NCBI RefSeq assembly: GCF_024662235.1
Contig: NZ_CP096276.1
Location: 4,588,001-4,652,000, forward strand
Origin: Pimelobacter simplex
GTDB lineage: Bacteria; Actinomycetota; Actinomycetes; Propionibacteriales; Nocardioidaceae
DNA: 64,000 nt
Reading direction: 5' to 3'
The number at the start of each line of letters is the position of its first letter. Position 1 is the first letter of the stretch. Made by a program: the position numbers and the translations under genes. The notes beneath the pieces were generated by a model that saw only the letters and a list, made by a program, of their open reading frames with translations, made no database searches and was not told the DNA's origin. Shown one piece after another: positions 8,604 to 20,405 of this stretch.

Positions 8604-10051
8604 CACAGGCGTCCTTTCGTGGCGAGGGCCGGGCGGCTGGCGAGCAGCTGCCGGACCGTGCTGGCGCAACCACCGCAGCCGGTGGTCGCGCGGGTGGTGT
8701 CGCGGACCTGCTCCAGCGAGGAGCAGGCCCGGATCCGGCCGGCGGTGACGCCCGCGCAGGCGCACACCTCGGCGTCGTCGGGGAGCGTGCGCTCCGCGGC
8801 CGTGGGCTCCGGGAGGAGCAGCCGGCCGGGTTCGCCGGGACCGAGCGCGGTGCGCCGGTCGAAGTGCTGGGTGATCAGGCCGACCCGGGACAGGTCGCCG
8901 ACCAGCGTCGCGGCGACGATCCGGCCCTCGCGCACGACCAGGCGACGGTGCGAGCCGGAGATCGGGTTGGCGACCTCGACGACCTCGCCACCGGCGGCGA
9001 CCTCGGCCGCGGAGTCGCCGAGGACGGCGACGTCGAGGCCGGTGGCGCGGAGCCGGGCGACGACCCGGCTGCCGTCGTACCGGGTGGCCTCGCCGGCCAG
9101 GACCCCCGCCAGGACGCCGGCCTGCTCCCAGGCGGGTGAGACGAAGCCGGTCGTGCGGCCGTCGTGCTCGGCGCAGTCGCCGAGGGCGTGGACCGCCGGG
9201 TCGGTGACGCTGGCCAGCCGGTCGTCGACGACGATGCCGCGGCGGACCTCGAGCCCGGCACCGCGGGCCAGCGCGGTCGACGGGCGCCCGCCGGCGGTCA
9301 GCACGACGAGGTCGGTGTCGAGCGAGTAGCCGTTGTCGAGCCGCAGCGCGACCCGGCCGGCAGACGGGTCGTCCGGGCGGTCGAGGAGCCGGACGGCACG
9401 GGCGCTCGTGTAGACCGCGACGCCGAGCCGGCGCAGGTCACGGGCGAGGATCCGGCCCGCGGCGGTGGTGAGCTGCTGGTGCAGCACGTGGTCGGCACCC
9501 TCGACGATCTCGGTCACGATGCCGCGCGCACCCAGCGCCCGCGCCACCTGCAGACCCAGCAGGCCGCCCCCGACTACGACCGCGCGGCGGCCGGTGGGGA
9601 GCGCGGCGACCAGGCGCTCGCAGTCGGCGAGCGAGCGGAAGGCGTGCACGGCGTCGTGCAGCGCGCCGTCCGCGCGCACCAGGCCGCGGATCGGCGGCAG
9701 CGTGGGGATGGCGCCCGTGGCGAGCACCAGCGCGTCGTACGGGAGGCGGGTGCCGTCGGCGAGCACGACCTCGCGCCACGCGCGGTCGATCCCGCTCACC
9801 CGCGCGCCGCGACGCAGGTCGATGCCGTGGTCGTCGTACCACTGGGGGGAGCGGAGCGTGAGCGACGACGGCCGGTAGGTGCCCTCCAGGACCGCGGACA
9901 GCAGGATCCGGTTGTACGGCGGCGCGTCCTCGTCGCCCAGCACCGTCACGGCGAGCGAGCGGTGCGCGCCGCGCGCGACCAGCTCCTCGACCAGCCGGGT
10001 CGCGGCCATGCCGGAGCCCACGACGACGACGCGGCGGGGGCTCGGGTTCAT
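8603..10051 (-). CDS. FAD-dependent NAD(P)H reductase with BFD-like domain (NasB-like)
   Basis: About 482 residues resembling only the reductase half of NirB: FAD motif 'VVVVGSGMAATRL', NAD(P)H motif 'VVVGGGLLGLQVA', and a C-terminal [2Fe-2S] BFD domain ('CACAGVTAGRI' with 'TGCGGCAST'). It has no sirohaem domain. It is first in the nitrite operon, and nasA elsewhere in the window lacks a reductase partner, so the likely role is to deliver electrons from NAD(P)H to the nitrate reductase, like NasB of Bacillus. Starts at 10051 or 10060 are both possible; neither has a strong ribosome site. Confidence 0.85.
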   Translation of the reverse strand: MNPSPRRVVVVGSGMAATRLVEELVARGAHRSLAVTVLGDEDAPPYNRILLSAVLEGTYRPSSLTLRSPQWYDDHGIDLRRGARVSGIDRAWREVVLADGTRLPYDALVLATGAIPTLPPIRGLVRADGALHDAVHAFRSLADCERLVAALPTGRRAVVVGGGLLGLQVARALGARGIVTEIVEGADHVLHQQLTTAAGRILARDLRRLGVAVYTSARAVRLLDRPDDPSAGRVALRLDNGYSLDTDLVVLTAGGRPSTALARGAGLEVRRGIVVDDRLASVTDPAVHALGDCAEHDGRTTGFVSPAWEQAGVLAGVLAGEATRYDGSRVVARLRATGLDVAVLGDSAAEVAAGGEVVEVANPISGSHRRLVVREGRIVAATLVGDLSRVGLITQHFDRRTALGPGEPGRLLLPEPTAAERTLPDDAEVCACAGVTAGRIRACSSLEQVRDTTRATTGCGGCASTVRQLLASRPALATKGRL

Positions 10052-10108
10052 GACGCCCATGCAACGGGACGGAGGTTTCGCTCCGGGTGCGTCGCGCTGC
10101 ACCACGAT

Positions 10109-10132
10109 GTCAACGAGTCCTCACGGCCTCAC
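10109..10132 (-). promoter_or_regulatory. 24-bp nitrate-regulon motif, copy 1 (nitrite operon)
   Basis: Read on the minus strand this is GTGAGGCCGTGAGG followed by ACTCGTTGAC. It is one of three copies in the window that fit GTGAGnCCGTGAGsA-n3-GTTGAC. Its proximal edge is 58 bp from the 10051 start. Two GTGAG units spaced 8 bp apart suggest a direct-repeat site for a winged-helix dimer, and the GTTGAC end could double as a -35 element. Assignment to NnaR is inferred from genome context. Confidence 0.7.
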
Positions 10133-10166
10133 CGGACGGCGCCCACCCCCGAGGGAGGATGACGTC

Positions 10167-11702
10167 ATGCCCGCACCGGCCCGGCGCCTCGGAGCGCCCC
10201 GGAGCACCTACCTCGCCGGTGTCCTCGTCGCCGCCGGTGTCGCCGCGCTGGCCCGGCTGCCGTTCCTGGGCCGACCCCTGAGCGCGGACGAGGCGGGCTA
10301 CTGGCTGCTCGCGCGGGACTGGTCGCCCGGCTCGTCGCTGTACGGCGACTACTGGGTCGACCGGCCGCCGCTGCTGCTCTGGCTCTTCCGGCTCGGCGGC
10401 GAGCTCGGCGGGGCGAGCCTCCCGGTCGACGGGCTGACCGTCCCGGGCGTGCGCTGGGTCGGAGTCGTCGCCGCGGCCCTGACCGTGCTGCTGGCGGGCC
10501 TCCTCGCGGCCCGCGTCGAGGGACGGCCGTCGCTGCTCGCTCCGGTGCTGGCCGCGGCGCTGCTCTGCTCACCGCTGCTGGGCATGCCCGAGGCCAACGG
10601 CGAGGTGCTCGGCATCCCGTTCGTGCTGCTGGGGCTGGCGGTCCTGGTCGGCACGCTCGGGGCGCCCGCCGGGCGTCGTACGCTCGCGCTGACGGCGGTC
10701 GCGGGCGGGGCCGGGATGGCGGCCGCCCTGGTGAAGCAGAACCTCGTCGACGCTCTCGTCTTCGGCGTCGTCGTGCTCGTGCTCTCCCACCGCGACGTCG
10801 ACCGGATCGGCCGGCGGCTCGCCGCGCTCGCCTCAGGCGCCCTCACCGTCCTCGGTACGGCGCTCGCCGGCGCCGCCGCCCAGGGCACCACCCCCGCCGA
10901 GCTGTGGGACGCCGTGGTCACCTTCCGGATCGAGGCCTCCGCCGTGATCGGCTCGTCCGCGTCGGCGGCCACCCCCCAGCGGTTCGGCGAGGTCGCGGTC
11001 GCGTTCGTCGTCAGCGGGGCGGCCGCCGTGCTCCTGGCCACCGTGGCCGTCGTCGGCCGGAGGATCGCCGGCCCGGGCCCGCGGGCGGTCCCCGTGGCCG
11101 CGCTCGTCCTGGTGGCGTGGGAGGTCGTCGGGGTCGTGGGCGGCGGGAGCTACTGGCTGCACTACCTGACCGGGCTCCTGCCCGGGCTGGTGCTGCTGGT
11201 CAGCGTCTCCCGGGCGCCGGTGCCCGCCGGCCCGGCCGCGCCCGCGATCCCCGCCCGGACCGTCGGCCGGACAATCGTCGGCGCCTGCGTGGCGCTGGCC
11301 GTCGTCTCGGCCGCGATCGCCTGGGGGCACCAGGTGCGCACCCCGCACCGGATCGACGCCGATGCCCGGACGGAGACCTGGCTGCGCGCCCACGCCGACC
11401 CCGGCGACGGGGTGGTGGTCACGTTCGGCAACCCCCAGGTGGTCGCCGGCAGCGGGCTGCGCAGTCCCTACCCGCACCTGTGGAGCCTGCCGGTGCGCGT
11501 CCGCGATCCCCACCTGAGCACGCTGCAGCAGGTGCTCGGCGGCCCGGACGCCCCGCGCTGGATCGTCGTCTCCGGGCACGGGGTGGCGACCTGGGGCATC
11601 GACCCGGCGGCCGCGCGACGGGTCGAGGACCGCCTGCACCAGGCCTACGTCGAGCGCGCGGGCTTCGGCGTCCTGCACGTGTGGGAGCGCCGCGCGCCCT
11701 GA
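10167..11702 (+). CDS. GT-C type membrane glycosyltransferase (ArnT/PMT-like)
   Basis: A 511-residue polytopic membrane protein. The N-terminal TM is followed by 'LSADEAGYWLLARDW', with the acidic D-E pair in the first extracytoplasmic loop that marks GT-C polyprenyl-phosphate-sugar transferases. 'YWVDRPPLLLW' follows, then about nine more hydrophobic segments and a soluble C-terminal domain. It probably transfers a sugar from a lipid-phosphate donor on the outer face of the membrane. A GAGGGAGG ribosome site at 10151-10158 fixes the ATG at 10167. It starts a same-strand set with the flippase-GT4 fusion and the PIG-L deacetylase. Confidence 0.8.
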   Translation: MPAPARRLGAPRSTYLAGVLVAAGVAALARLPFLGRPLSADEAGYWLLARDWSPGSSLYGDYWVDRPPLLLWLFRLGGELGGASLPVDGLTVPGVRWVGVVAAALTVLLAGLLAARVEGRPSLLAPVLAAALLCSPLLGMPEANGEVLGIPFVLLGLAVLVGTLGAPAGRRTLALTAVAGGAGMAAALVKQNLVDALVFGVVVLVLSHRDVDRIGRRLAALASGALTVLGTALAGAAAQGTTPAELWDAVVTFRIEASAVIGSSASAATPQRFGEVAVAFVVSGAAAVLLATVAVVGRRIAGPGPRAVPVAALVLVAWEVVGVVGGGSYWLHYLTGLLPGLVLLVSVSRAPVPAGPAAPAIPARTVGRTIVGACVALAVVSAAIAWGHQVRTPHRIDADARTETWLRAHADPGDGVVVTFGNPQVVAGSGLRSPYPHLWSLPVRVRDPHLSTLQQVLGGPDAPRWIVVSGHGVATWGIDPAAARRVEDRLHQAYVERAGFGVLHVWERRAP

Positions 11703-11710
11703 CCCGGCGG

Positions 11711-11728
11711 CTTCATCTTCGCTTCATC
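11711..11728 (+). promoter_or_regulatory. 11-bp direct repeat CTTCATC, PHO-box-like
   Basis: CTTCATC occurs at 11711-11717 and 11722-11728, exactly 11 bp apart, in the 80-bp gap before the flippase-GT4 gene. An 11-bp period of a TTCAyC core is typical of OmpR/PhoP-class response-regulator sites such as the actinobacterial PHO box (GTTCACC repeats). The match is imperfect, so the regulator is uncertain. Confidence 0.45.
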
Positions 11729-11782
11729 GAGGAAATCCTACGGTCCGGGCATGCGCACCGTGATCCCACCGGACGGCCCCGC

Positions 11783-13843
11783 ATGAGCCCGCGGGCCTGG
11801 GGCCGGCTGCGGTTCGCGGCGTCGTGGCTCGTGGCGCTCGGCCTGGTCGTGGTCGTCGTACCGCGGGCGGTGAACGTGTCGTGGACGGGCGTCCTGCCGG
11901 TGCTGCTCGCGATCCCCGTCCCGGCCGTGCTCGGCCTGGCCGGGCTGTGGCTGCTCGGTCTCTACGTCCACTCGTTCGTGCTCACCGCGGCGGCGCCGAG
12001 CCTGACCCACCGCCGCGCGCTCACCCTCAACGTCACCGGCAGCGCGGTGGCCAACGTCATCCCGCTCGGTGGCGCGGCCGGCGTCGAGCTCAACCGCCGC
12101 ATGATGAAGGCCTGGGGCATCAACACCCGCTCGTTCACCGGCTACACGCTGCTCACCAACCTGTGGGACACCGGCGCCAAGCTGCTCCTCCCCCTCGTCG
12201 GGGTGCTCGCGCTGACCCGGGCCGGCGAGGCGGTGCTGCCGCCGCTGCGCGATGCGGCGCTGATCGCCTCGGGCGGGTTCGTGCTGCTCGTGGCGGCGGC
12301 CGGGGTGCTGCTGGCGACGTCCCGCGGGGCCGGGCTGATGGGCGGCGCGCTGCACGACGTGCGCCGTGAGTGCACGGCGCTCATCGCCCGCGGCTGGGTG
12401 CGGATGTCCCTCGGGATCACCGGGTACGTCGCCCTCCAGTGCCTGCTGCTCGGCCTCTGTCTCCACCTCACCGGCGCCGGTACGACGCCCGCCGACGTGA
12501 TCGCCGGCTTCGCGGTCGAGCGCCTGGTCACGATCGTTCCGGTGACCCCGGGCGGGATCGGGCTCGCGGACCTCGGCCTCGCCGGCGTGCTGCTCGCCCT
12601 CGGCGGCGACCCGGCCGGGGTGGCCGCGGCGATCGTGCTCTACCGGCTGTTCGTCTTCGCCGTGGAGATCCCCGTCGGCGGGGGCGCCCTCGGCCTGTGG
12701 CTGCTCGGGCAGCGCCGGAGCGCACGGCGCTCGGCCACGCCGGGCCTCGAGCTGCGCAGCGGCCCGGTCCGCCGCGTCGCCCACGTCACCGACGTCTTCC
12801 TGCCCCGGCTGGGCGGTATCGAGACCCACGTCGACGACCTCGCCCGCCACCAGCGCGCGGCCGGTCTCGACGCCGAGGTGCTCACCCCTCCGGTCCCGGG
12901 CGCCGTCACCGATCCCCCCTGGGTACGACGAGCGCCCGTGCGCGAGGCCCGGCGCGCCATCCGCGAAGGCCGGTACGACGCGGTGCACGTCCACGTCTCG
13001 CTGTTCTCCCCCTACGGCCTCGGTGTCGCCCGCGCGGCCGCCGCGGCCGGCGTACCGACGCTCGTCACCGTGCACTCCCTGTGGACCGGCGCCGGTGGGG
13101 TCGTCCGGCTGGCGGCGCTGGCCTGGCTGCGCCGCTGGCCGGTCGCCTGGTCGGCGGTGAGCGAGGCCGCGGCACAGGTGTGCCGCCGGGCGCTGGGCGG
13201 CGCCGAGGTCGCCGTCCTGCCCAACGCCATCGACGTGGATCGATGGCGCCCCGGACCCGCGGCCCTGGGGGGTGCCGCGGACCACCCGGTGGTGATCGTG
13301 AGCGTGATGCGGCTGATGCCGCGCAAGCGCCCACTGCAGCTGCTCAAGATGTTCCGGGAGGTCCGCCGACTGACCCCGGGACGCGACGTCCGGCTGGTCG
13401 TCGTGGGCGACGGGCCGCTCTGGGGGCGGGCCGATCGCTACGTGCGCCGGCACGGGCTGAGCGACTGCGTGACGATCACCGGCCGGGTCAGCCGGCGCGA
13501 CGTGCGCGACGTCCTGCGGACCGCGTCGCTCTACGTCGCGCCGGCACCACGCGAGTCCTTCGGGATCGCCGCGCTGGAGGCCCGCTGCGCGGGTCTGCCG
13601 GTGGTGGCCCACCGCGGCAGCGGGGTCACCGAGTTCGTCCGGGACCGGGTCGACGGGCTGCTGGTGCACGACGACGCCGAGATGGCCGTCGCGCTCGCCG
13701 ACCTGGTCCAGGACGACGGGCTGCGGACGCGGATGGCGGCGCACAACCGCCGGGTCGCCCCGCCGCTCGACTGGTCGGACGTCCTGGAGCGCACGTCGAC
13801 GCTCTACGGCGCGGCCGTCGTACCGGTCGCGGTGGGGGCCTGA
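11783..13843 (+). CDS. fusion of YbhN-like flippase domain and GT4 glycosyltransferase
   Basis: One continuous 686-residue frame. Residues about 1-310 are a lysylphosphatidylglycerol-synthase-TM/UPF0104 membrane domain with 'SAVANVIPLGGAAGVELNRR' and the hallmark 'TPGGIGLADLGLAGVLL'. Residues about 330-686 are a GT-B retaining glycosyltransferase: 'LPRLGGIETHVDDLA', 'AVLPNAIDVDRW', 'PRKRPLQLL', and the EX7E region 'ESFGIAALEA'. It would make a glycolipid or glycan precursor on the inner leaflet and might also move it. These two domains are commonly separate genes. The ATG at 11783 is chosen because it starts just before the first TM. Confidence 0.8.
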   Translation: MSPRAWGRLRFAASWLVALGLVVVVVPRAVNVSWTGVLPVLLAIPVPAVLGLAGLWLLGLYVHSFVLTAAAPSLTHRRALTLNVTGSAVANVIPLGGAAGVELNRRMMKAWGINTRSFTGYTLLTNLWDTGAKLLLPLVGVLALTRAGEAVLPPLRDAALIASGGFVLLVAAAGVLLATSRGAGLMGGALHDVRRECTALIARGWVRMSLGITGYVALQCLLLGLCLHLTGAGTTPADVIAGFAVERLVTIVPVTPGGIGLADLGLAGVLLALGGDPAGVAAAIVLYRLFVFAVEIPVGGGALGLWLLGQRRSARRSATPGLELRSGPVRRVAHVTDVFLPRLGGIETHVDDLARHQRAAGLDAEVLTPPVPGAVTDPPWVRRAPVREARRAIREGRYDAVHVHVSLFSPYGLGVARAAAAAGVPTLVTVHSLWTGAGGVVRLAALAWLRRWPVAWSAVSEAAAQVCRRALGGAEVAVLPNAIDVDRWRPGPAALGGAADHPVVIVSVMRLMPRKRPLQLLKMFREVRRLTPGRDVRLVVVGDGPLWGRADRYVRRHGLSDCVTITGRVSRRDVRDVLRTASLYVAPAPRESFGIAALEARCAGLPVVAHRGSGVTEFVRDRVDGLLVHDDAEMAVALADLVQDDGLRTRMAAHNRRVAPPLDWSDVLERTSTLYGAAVVPVAVGA

Positions 13844-13844
13844 G

Positions 13845-14591
13845 GTGACCACGATCGTCTCGCTCCACGCGCACCCCGACGACGAGGCGCTGCTGACCGC
13901 CGGCTGGTTGGCCCAGCGCTCGGCCGCCGGGGACCGCGTCGTCCTGGTCTTCGCGACCGACGGCGACGCCGGGCTCGCGGCGGCCGCCCAGCACGGCGAC
14001 CTCGGCCGGACCCGTCGCGGCGAGGCCGACGCGTCCGCGCAGGCGCTCGGCGCCGCGCGCGTGGTGTGGCTCGGGTACGCCGACTCCGGCATGGCCGGCG
14101 CACCGACCGACGGCTCCGGCCGGCTCGCGGACGCCGACGTCGACGAGGTCGCCCAGGCCCTCGCCGCCCTGCTCGACGAGGAGGACGCCGACCTCCTCAC
14201 CGGGTACGACGACCGCGGTGGCTACGGCCACCCCGACCACCTGCAGGTGCACCGGATCGCCCGCCGCGCCCAGGACCTCGCCGCCCGGCGACCGCTGCTC
14301 CTGGAGGCGACGATCGACCGTACGTGGCTGGTCCGCCTGCTCCGCGTCGCGCGCCCGCTGGCGAGTCGGCTGCCGGGGCTCACGCTGCCGGGCGACGACA
14401 TCTACTCCGCGCGCAGCCCCGCGCTGCTGCGCATCGACGTGCGGGACCGGCTCGCGGCCAAGCGGGCCGCGCTCGCCGCGCACGCCTCCCAGGCGGGCGG
14501 GGGTGTGCGGACGATCCGCCTGCTGCTCGCCCTGCCGCGCCCGCTGGCCCGGCGGCTGCTGGGTGTCGAGTGGTTCCTGCGCGTGCCCTGA
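13845..14591 (+). CDS. PIG-L/LmbE family deacetylase
   Basis: A 248-residue hydrolase with 'LHAHPDDEALLTAGWLA' (zinc ligands H10, D13) and the third ligand in 'GGYGHPDHLQVH'. Families of this type remove N-acetyl groups from GlcNAc-bearing lipids or thiols such as mycothiol precursors. Its GTG start lies one base after the stop of the flippase-GT4 fusion, so it is cotranscribed and probably deacetylates the sugar that fusion transfers. The 'DRGGYGHPDH' segment resembles MshB/Mca-like enzymes, but the context argues for envelope glycan work. Confidence 0.88.
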   Translation: MTTIVSLHAHPDDEALLTAGWLAQRSAAGDRVVLVFATDGDAGLAAAAQHGDLGRTRRGEADASAQALGAARVVWLGYADSGMAGAPTDGSGRLADADVDEVAQALAALLDEEDADLLTGYDDRGGYGHPDHLQVHRIARRAQDLAARRPLLLEATIDRTWLVRLLRVARPLASRLPGLTLPGDDIYSARSPALLRIDVRDRLAAKRAALAAHASQAGGGVRTIRLLLALPRPLARRLLGVEWFLRVP

Positions 14592-14600
14592 CCGGGACGC

Positions 14601-18157
<3,557 letters not shown>

Positions 18158-18175
18158 GGCCGGGCCGCACCAGGC

Positions 18176-19666
18176 TCACACCCCGGTGTACGTGCGTCCC
18201 CGGCGCACGTACACCGCCCAGGTGACCAGCGCGCACAGCGCGTAGAACGCGGTGAACACCGCGAAGGCGCTCTTGGTGGCGGCCAGCGGCTCGCTCACCC
18301 ACGGGCTGTTGAACGTGATCGGGATGAGGAAGCCGCCGATCGCGCCGACGGCGCCGATGATCCCGACGGCGGCGGACGACGTACGGGTGCCGTCGAGGAG
18401 GGCGAGCTCGCGCTCCGGGCTGCCCGCGGCCGTGGCCCGCACCGCGTCCGAGCGGTGGATCGCCGGGATCATCTTGTACGTCGAGCCGTTGCCGATCCCG
18501 GTGCACGCGAAGACGACGAGGAAGACCCCGAGGAACAGCGGGAAGACGTCGGCGTTGGCCTCGACCGCGGCCACCTGGGCCTCACCCACCTGGGCCGGGA
18601 TCGGGGTGAGCAGGCTCAGCGTGCCGAGGATCCCGATCGTGCCCAGCACCAGGCCGCCGAAGGCGATCAGCGTGACCCGGGCGCCGCCGAAGCGGTCGGC
18701 GAGGTAGCCGCCGAACGGCCGGGTGACCGAGCCGACGAGCGCGCCGAGGAAGGCGTAGTAGGCGAAGTTGATGCCGGTCCCCGGTGCGCCCGGGCCGGCC
18801 TGGTGCCAGAAGTTGAGCTTGATGAGCAGCGGCATCGCGGCGGAGTAGCCGATGAACGAGCCGAACGTGCCGATGTAGAGCAGCGCCAGGACCCAGGTGT
18901 GGCGGTGCCGGACGACGCCGAGCTGCTGGCGGACGTCGGTGCGGGCGTTGGCCAGGTTGTCCATCCGGAAGCAGGCGGCGAGGACGGCGACCACGGCCAG
19001 GCCGGCGTACACCCAGGCGGCGCGCTCGAGGTGGACGCCGCCCGCGCTCGCGGTGACCAGGCCGAACAGTCCGGCGCCCCCGACGAGCACCGGCAGGAAC
19101 AGCTGGATGATCGCGACGCCCAGGTTGCCGCCCGCCGCGTTGAGGCCGAGCGCGGCGCCCTTGAGGTGGGCGGGGTAGAAGAAGTTGATGTTCGCCATCG
19201 AGCTCGCGAAGTTGCCGCCGCCGAAGCCTGCGGTCGCCGCGATCACGCAGAACACCCAATAGGGCGTGCTCGGCTGGGTCACGAACCACGCGAACGTCAG
19301 CGTCGGCACGAGCAGCAGCGCGGCGCTGACCATCGTCCAGTTGCGCCCGCCGAAGCGGCCGACCGCGAGCGTGTAGGGCACCCGGATCAGCGCGCCCACG
19401 AGGTTGGGGATCGCGACCAGGAAGAACAGCTGCTGCGGCGAGAACGTGAAGCCCTGGGCCAGCAGGAACGCCGAGCTGACGCTCCAGATCAGCCACACCG
19501 AGAAGCCGAGGTGCTCGGCGAAGATCGACCAGACCAGGTTGCGCCGGGCGATCGGGGCGCCGGTGGACTCCCAGAACGCCGGGTCCTCGGGGCGCCAGTC
19601 GTCGATCCACCGACCGCGGCGGCGGGCCGGGGCGAGCAGATCGGTACGTGGGCTGGTGATCGTCAT
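18176..19666 (-). CDS. narK: MFS nitrate/nitrite transporter (NarK family)
   Basis: A 496-residue protein with twelve predicted TM segments and the nitrate signature 'GGNFASSMANINFFYP' after 'AATAGF'. A second glycine-rich signature is in the C-terminal half ('FACTGIGNGSTYKMIP'). It would import nitrate (or exchange nitrate for nitrite). The ATG at 19666 follows a GGAGT ribosome site. It lies just downstream of the sensor kinase/regulator pair on the same strand, but has its own upstream 24-bp nitrate motif, so it probably has a separate promoter. Confidence 0.93.
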   Translation of the reverse strand: MTITSPRTDLLAPARRRGRWIDDWRPEDPAFWESTGAPIARRNLVWSIFAEHLGFSVWLIWSVSSAFLLAQGFTFSPQQLFFLVAIPNLVGALIRVPYTLAVGRFGGRNWTMVSAALLLVPTLTFAWFVTQPSTPYWVFCVIAATAGFGGGNFASSMANINFFYPAHLKGAALGLNAAGGNLGVAIIQLFLPVLVGGAGLFGLVTASAGGVHLERAAWVYAGLAVVAVLAACFRMDNLANARTDVRQQLGVVRHRHTWVLALLYIGTFGSFIGYSAAMPLLIKLNFWHQAGPGAPGTGINFAYYAFLGALVGSVTRPFGGYLADRFGGARVTLIAFGGLVLGTIGILGTLSLLTPIPAQVGEAQVAAVEANADVFPLFLGVFLVVFACTGIGNGSTYKMIPAIHRSDAVRATAAGSPERELALLDGTRTSSAAVGIIGAVGAIGGFLIPITFNSPWVSEPLAATKSAFAVFTAFYALCALVTWAVYVRRGRTYTGV

Positions 19667-19749
19667 CGGGACTCCTGCGGTCGAGCGACTGGTCGCCCTC
19701 AGCCTGAGGCGGCTCCGTTTCGCCCTGCGGTGCCCGCGGATGTCGTCAG

Positions 19750-19773
19750 GTCAACTCCTGCTCACGGGCTCAC
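19750..19773 (-). promoter_or_regulatory. 24-bp nitrate-regulon motif, copy 3 (narK)
   Basis: On the minus strand it reads GTGAGCCCGTGAGC then AGGAGTTGAC, 84 bp upstream of the narK ATG. Its first GTGAG contains the TGA stop codon of the response-regulator gene, so the motif straddles the end of that coding region. Conservation of the spaced GTGAG, GTGAG and GTTGAC blocks with the other two copies is clear by eye. Confidence 0.7.
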
Positions 19774-20405
19774 GCGTCCATCAGGCCGGACTCCCACGCC
19801 CGCGCCGCGACCTCGACCCGGTTCCGGGCGTCGAGGCGCTGCTGGATGCTCGTCAGGTGGGCCTTCACGGTGCCGAGCGCGATGTGGAGCTCGGCGCAGA
19901 TCTCGGCGTTGGTGCGCCCCCGCGCCACCAGCCGTACGACGTCCAGCTCACGGGCGCTCAGCTCGGGCAGCGGCCGCCCGGTCCGGTGCGCCGGCCCGCG
20001 GGTGCGCTCCAGCAGGGGGACCGTGAGCTCGGGGCTGATCAGCGCGTCACCGGCCGCGGCGGCGCGCACGGCGGCGACCAGGAGCGCGGGGCCGGAGTCC
20101 TTGAGCAGGAAGCCGTAGGCGCCCGCGGCGAGCGCCTGGTCGACGTACTCGTCGTGGCCGAAGGTGGTCACCACCACGACGTTGGTCAGCGCACCGACCT
20201 GGGCGGCGACGTCGAGCCCGCTGAGCCGCGGCATCCGGATGTCGAGCAGCGCGACGTCGGGCCGCAGCCGCCGGATCGCCTCGACCGCGGCGACGCCGTC
20301 GCCGCACTCGGCGACGACCTCGATGTCGTCCTGGGCGCCGAGGATCATCGCGAACCCGGTCCGGACCATCTCCTGGTCGTCGGCCAGCACCACCGTGATC
20401 GTCAT
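19770..20405 (-). CDS. NarL/LuxR-family response regulator
   Basis: A 211-residue regulator with a receiver domain (acidic pair D9/D10, phosphoacceptor D55 in 'VALLDIRMPR', Lys in 'FLLKDSG') and a C-terminal LuxR HTH ('LSARELDVVRLVARGRTNAEICAELHI', 'GTVKAHLTSIQQRL'). The ATG at 20405 overlaps the kinase stop (ATGA), so the pair is translationally coupled. As the last gene of the ABC/DUF2993/kinase operon it probably controls that operon. Despite proximity to narK, the family name NarL does not imply nitrate sensing here. Confidence 0.93.
   Translation of the reverse strand: MTITVVLADDQEMVRTGFAMILGAQDDIEVVAECGDGVAAVEAIRRLRPDVALLDIRMPRLSGLDVAAQVGALTNVVVVTTFGHDEYVDQALAAGAYGFLLKDSGPALLVAAVRAAAAGDALISPELTVPLLERTRGPAHRTGRPLPELSARELDVVRLVARGRTNAEICAELHIALGTVKAHLTSIQQRLDARNRVEVAARAWESGLMDA

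Noticed and set aside
8604..8765. N-terminal extension of NirBD by 54 codons
   Set aside because: It overlaps the coding region of the reductase gene in another frame; the conserved NirB start and the TGATG junction support ATG 8603.
6228..9329. A 1,033-codon plus-strand open frame across the nitrite reductase genes
   Set aside because: It is antisense to two well-supported enzymes and is a product of GC-rich third positions; the protein is low-complexity and has no domain.
10109..10132. The 24-bp motif as a GlnR box
   Set aside because: GlnR sites follow GTnAC-n6-GAAAC; the GTGAG units here are 8 bp apart and no GAAAC block is present.
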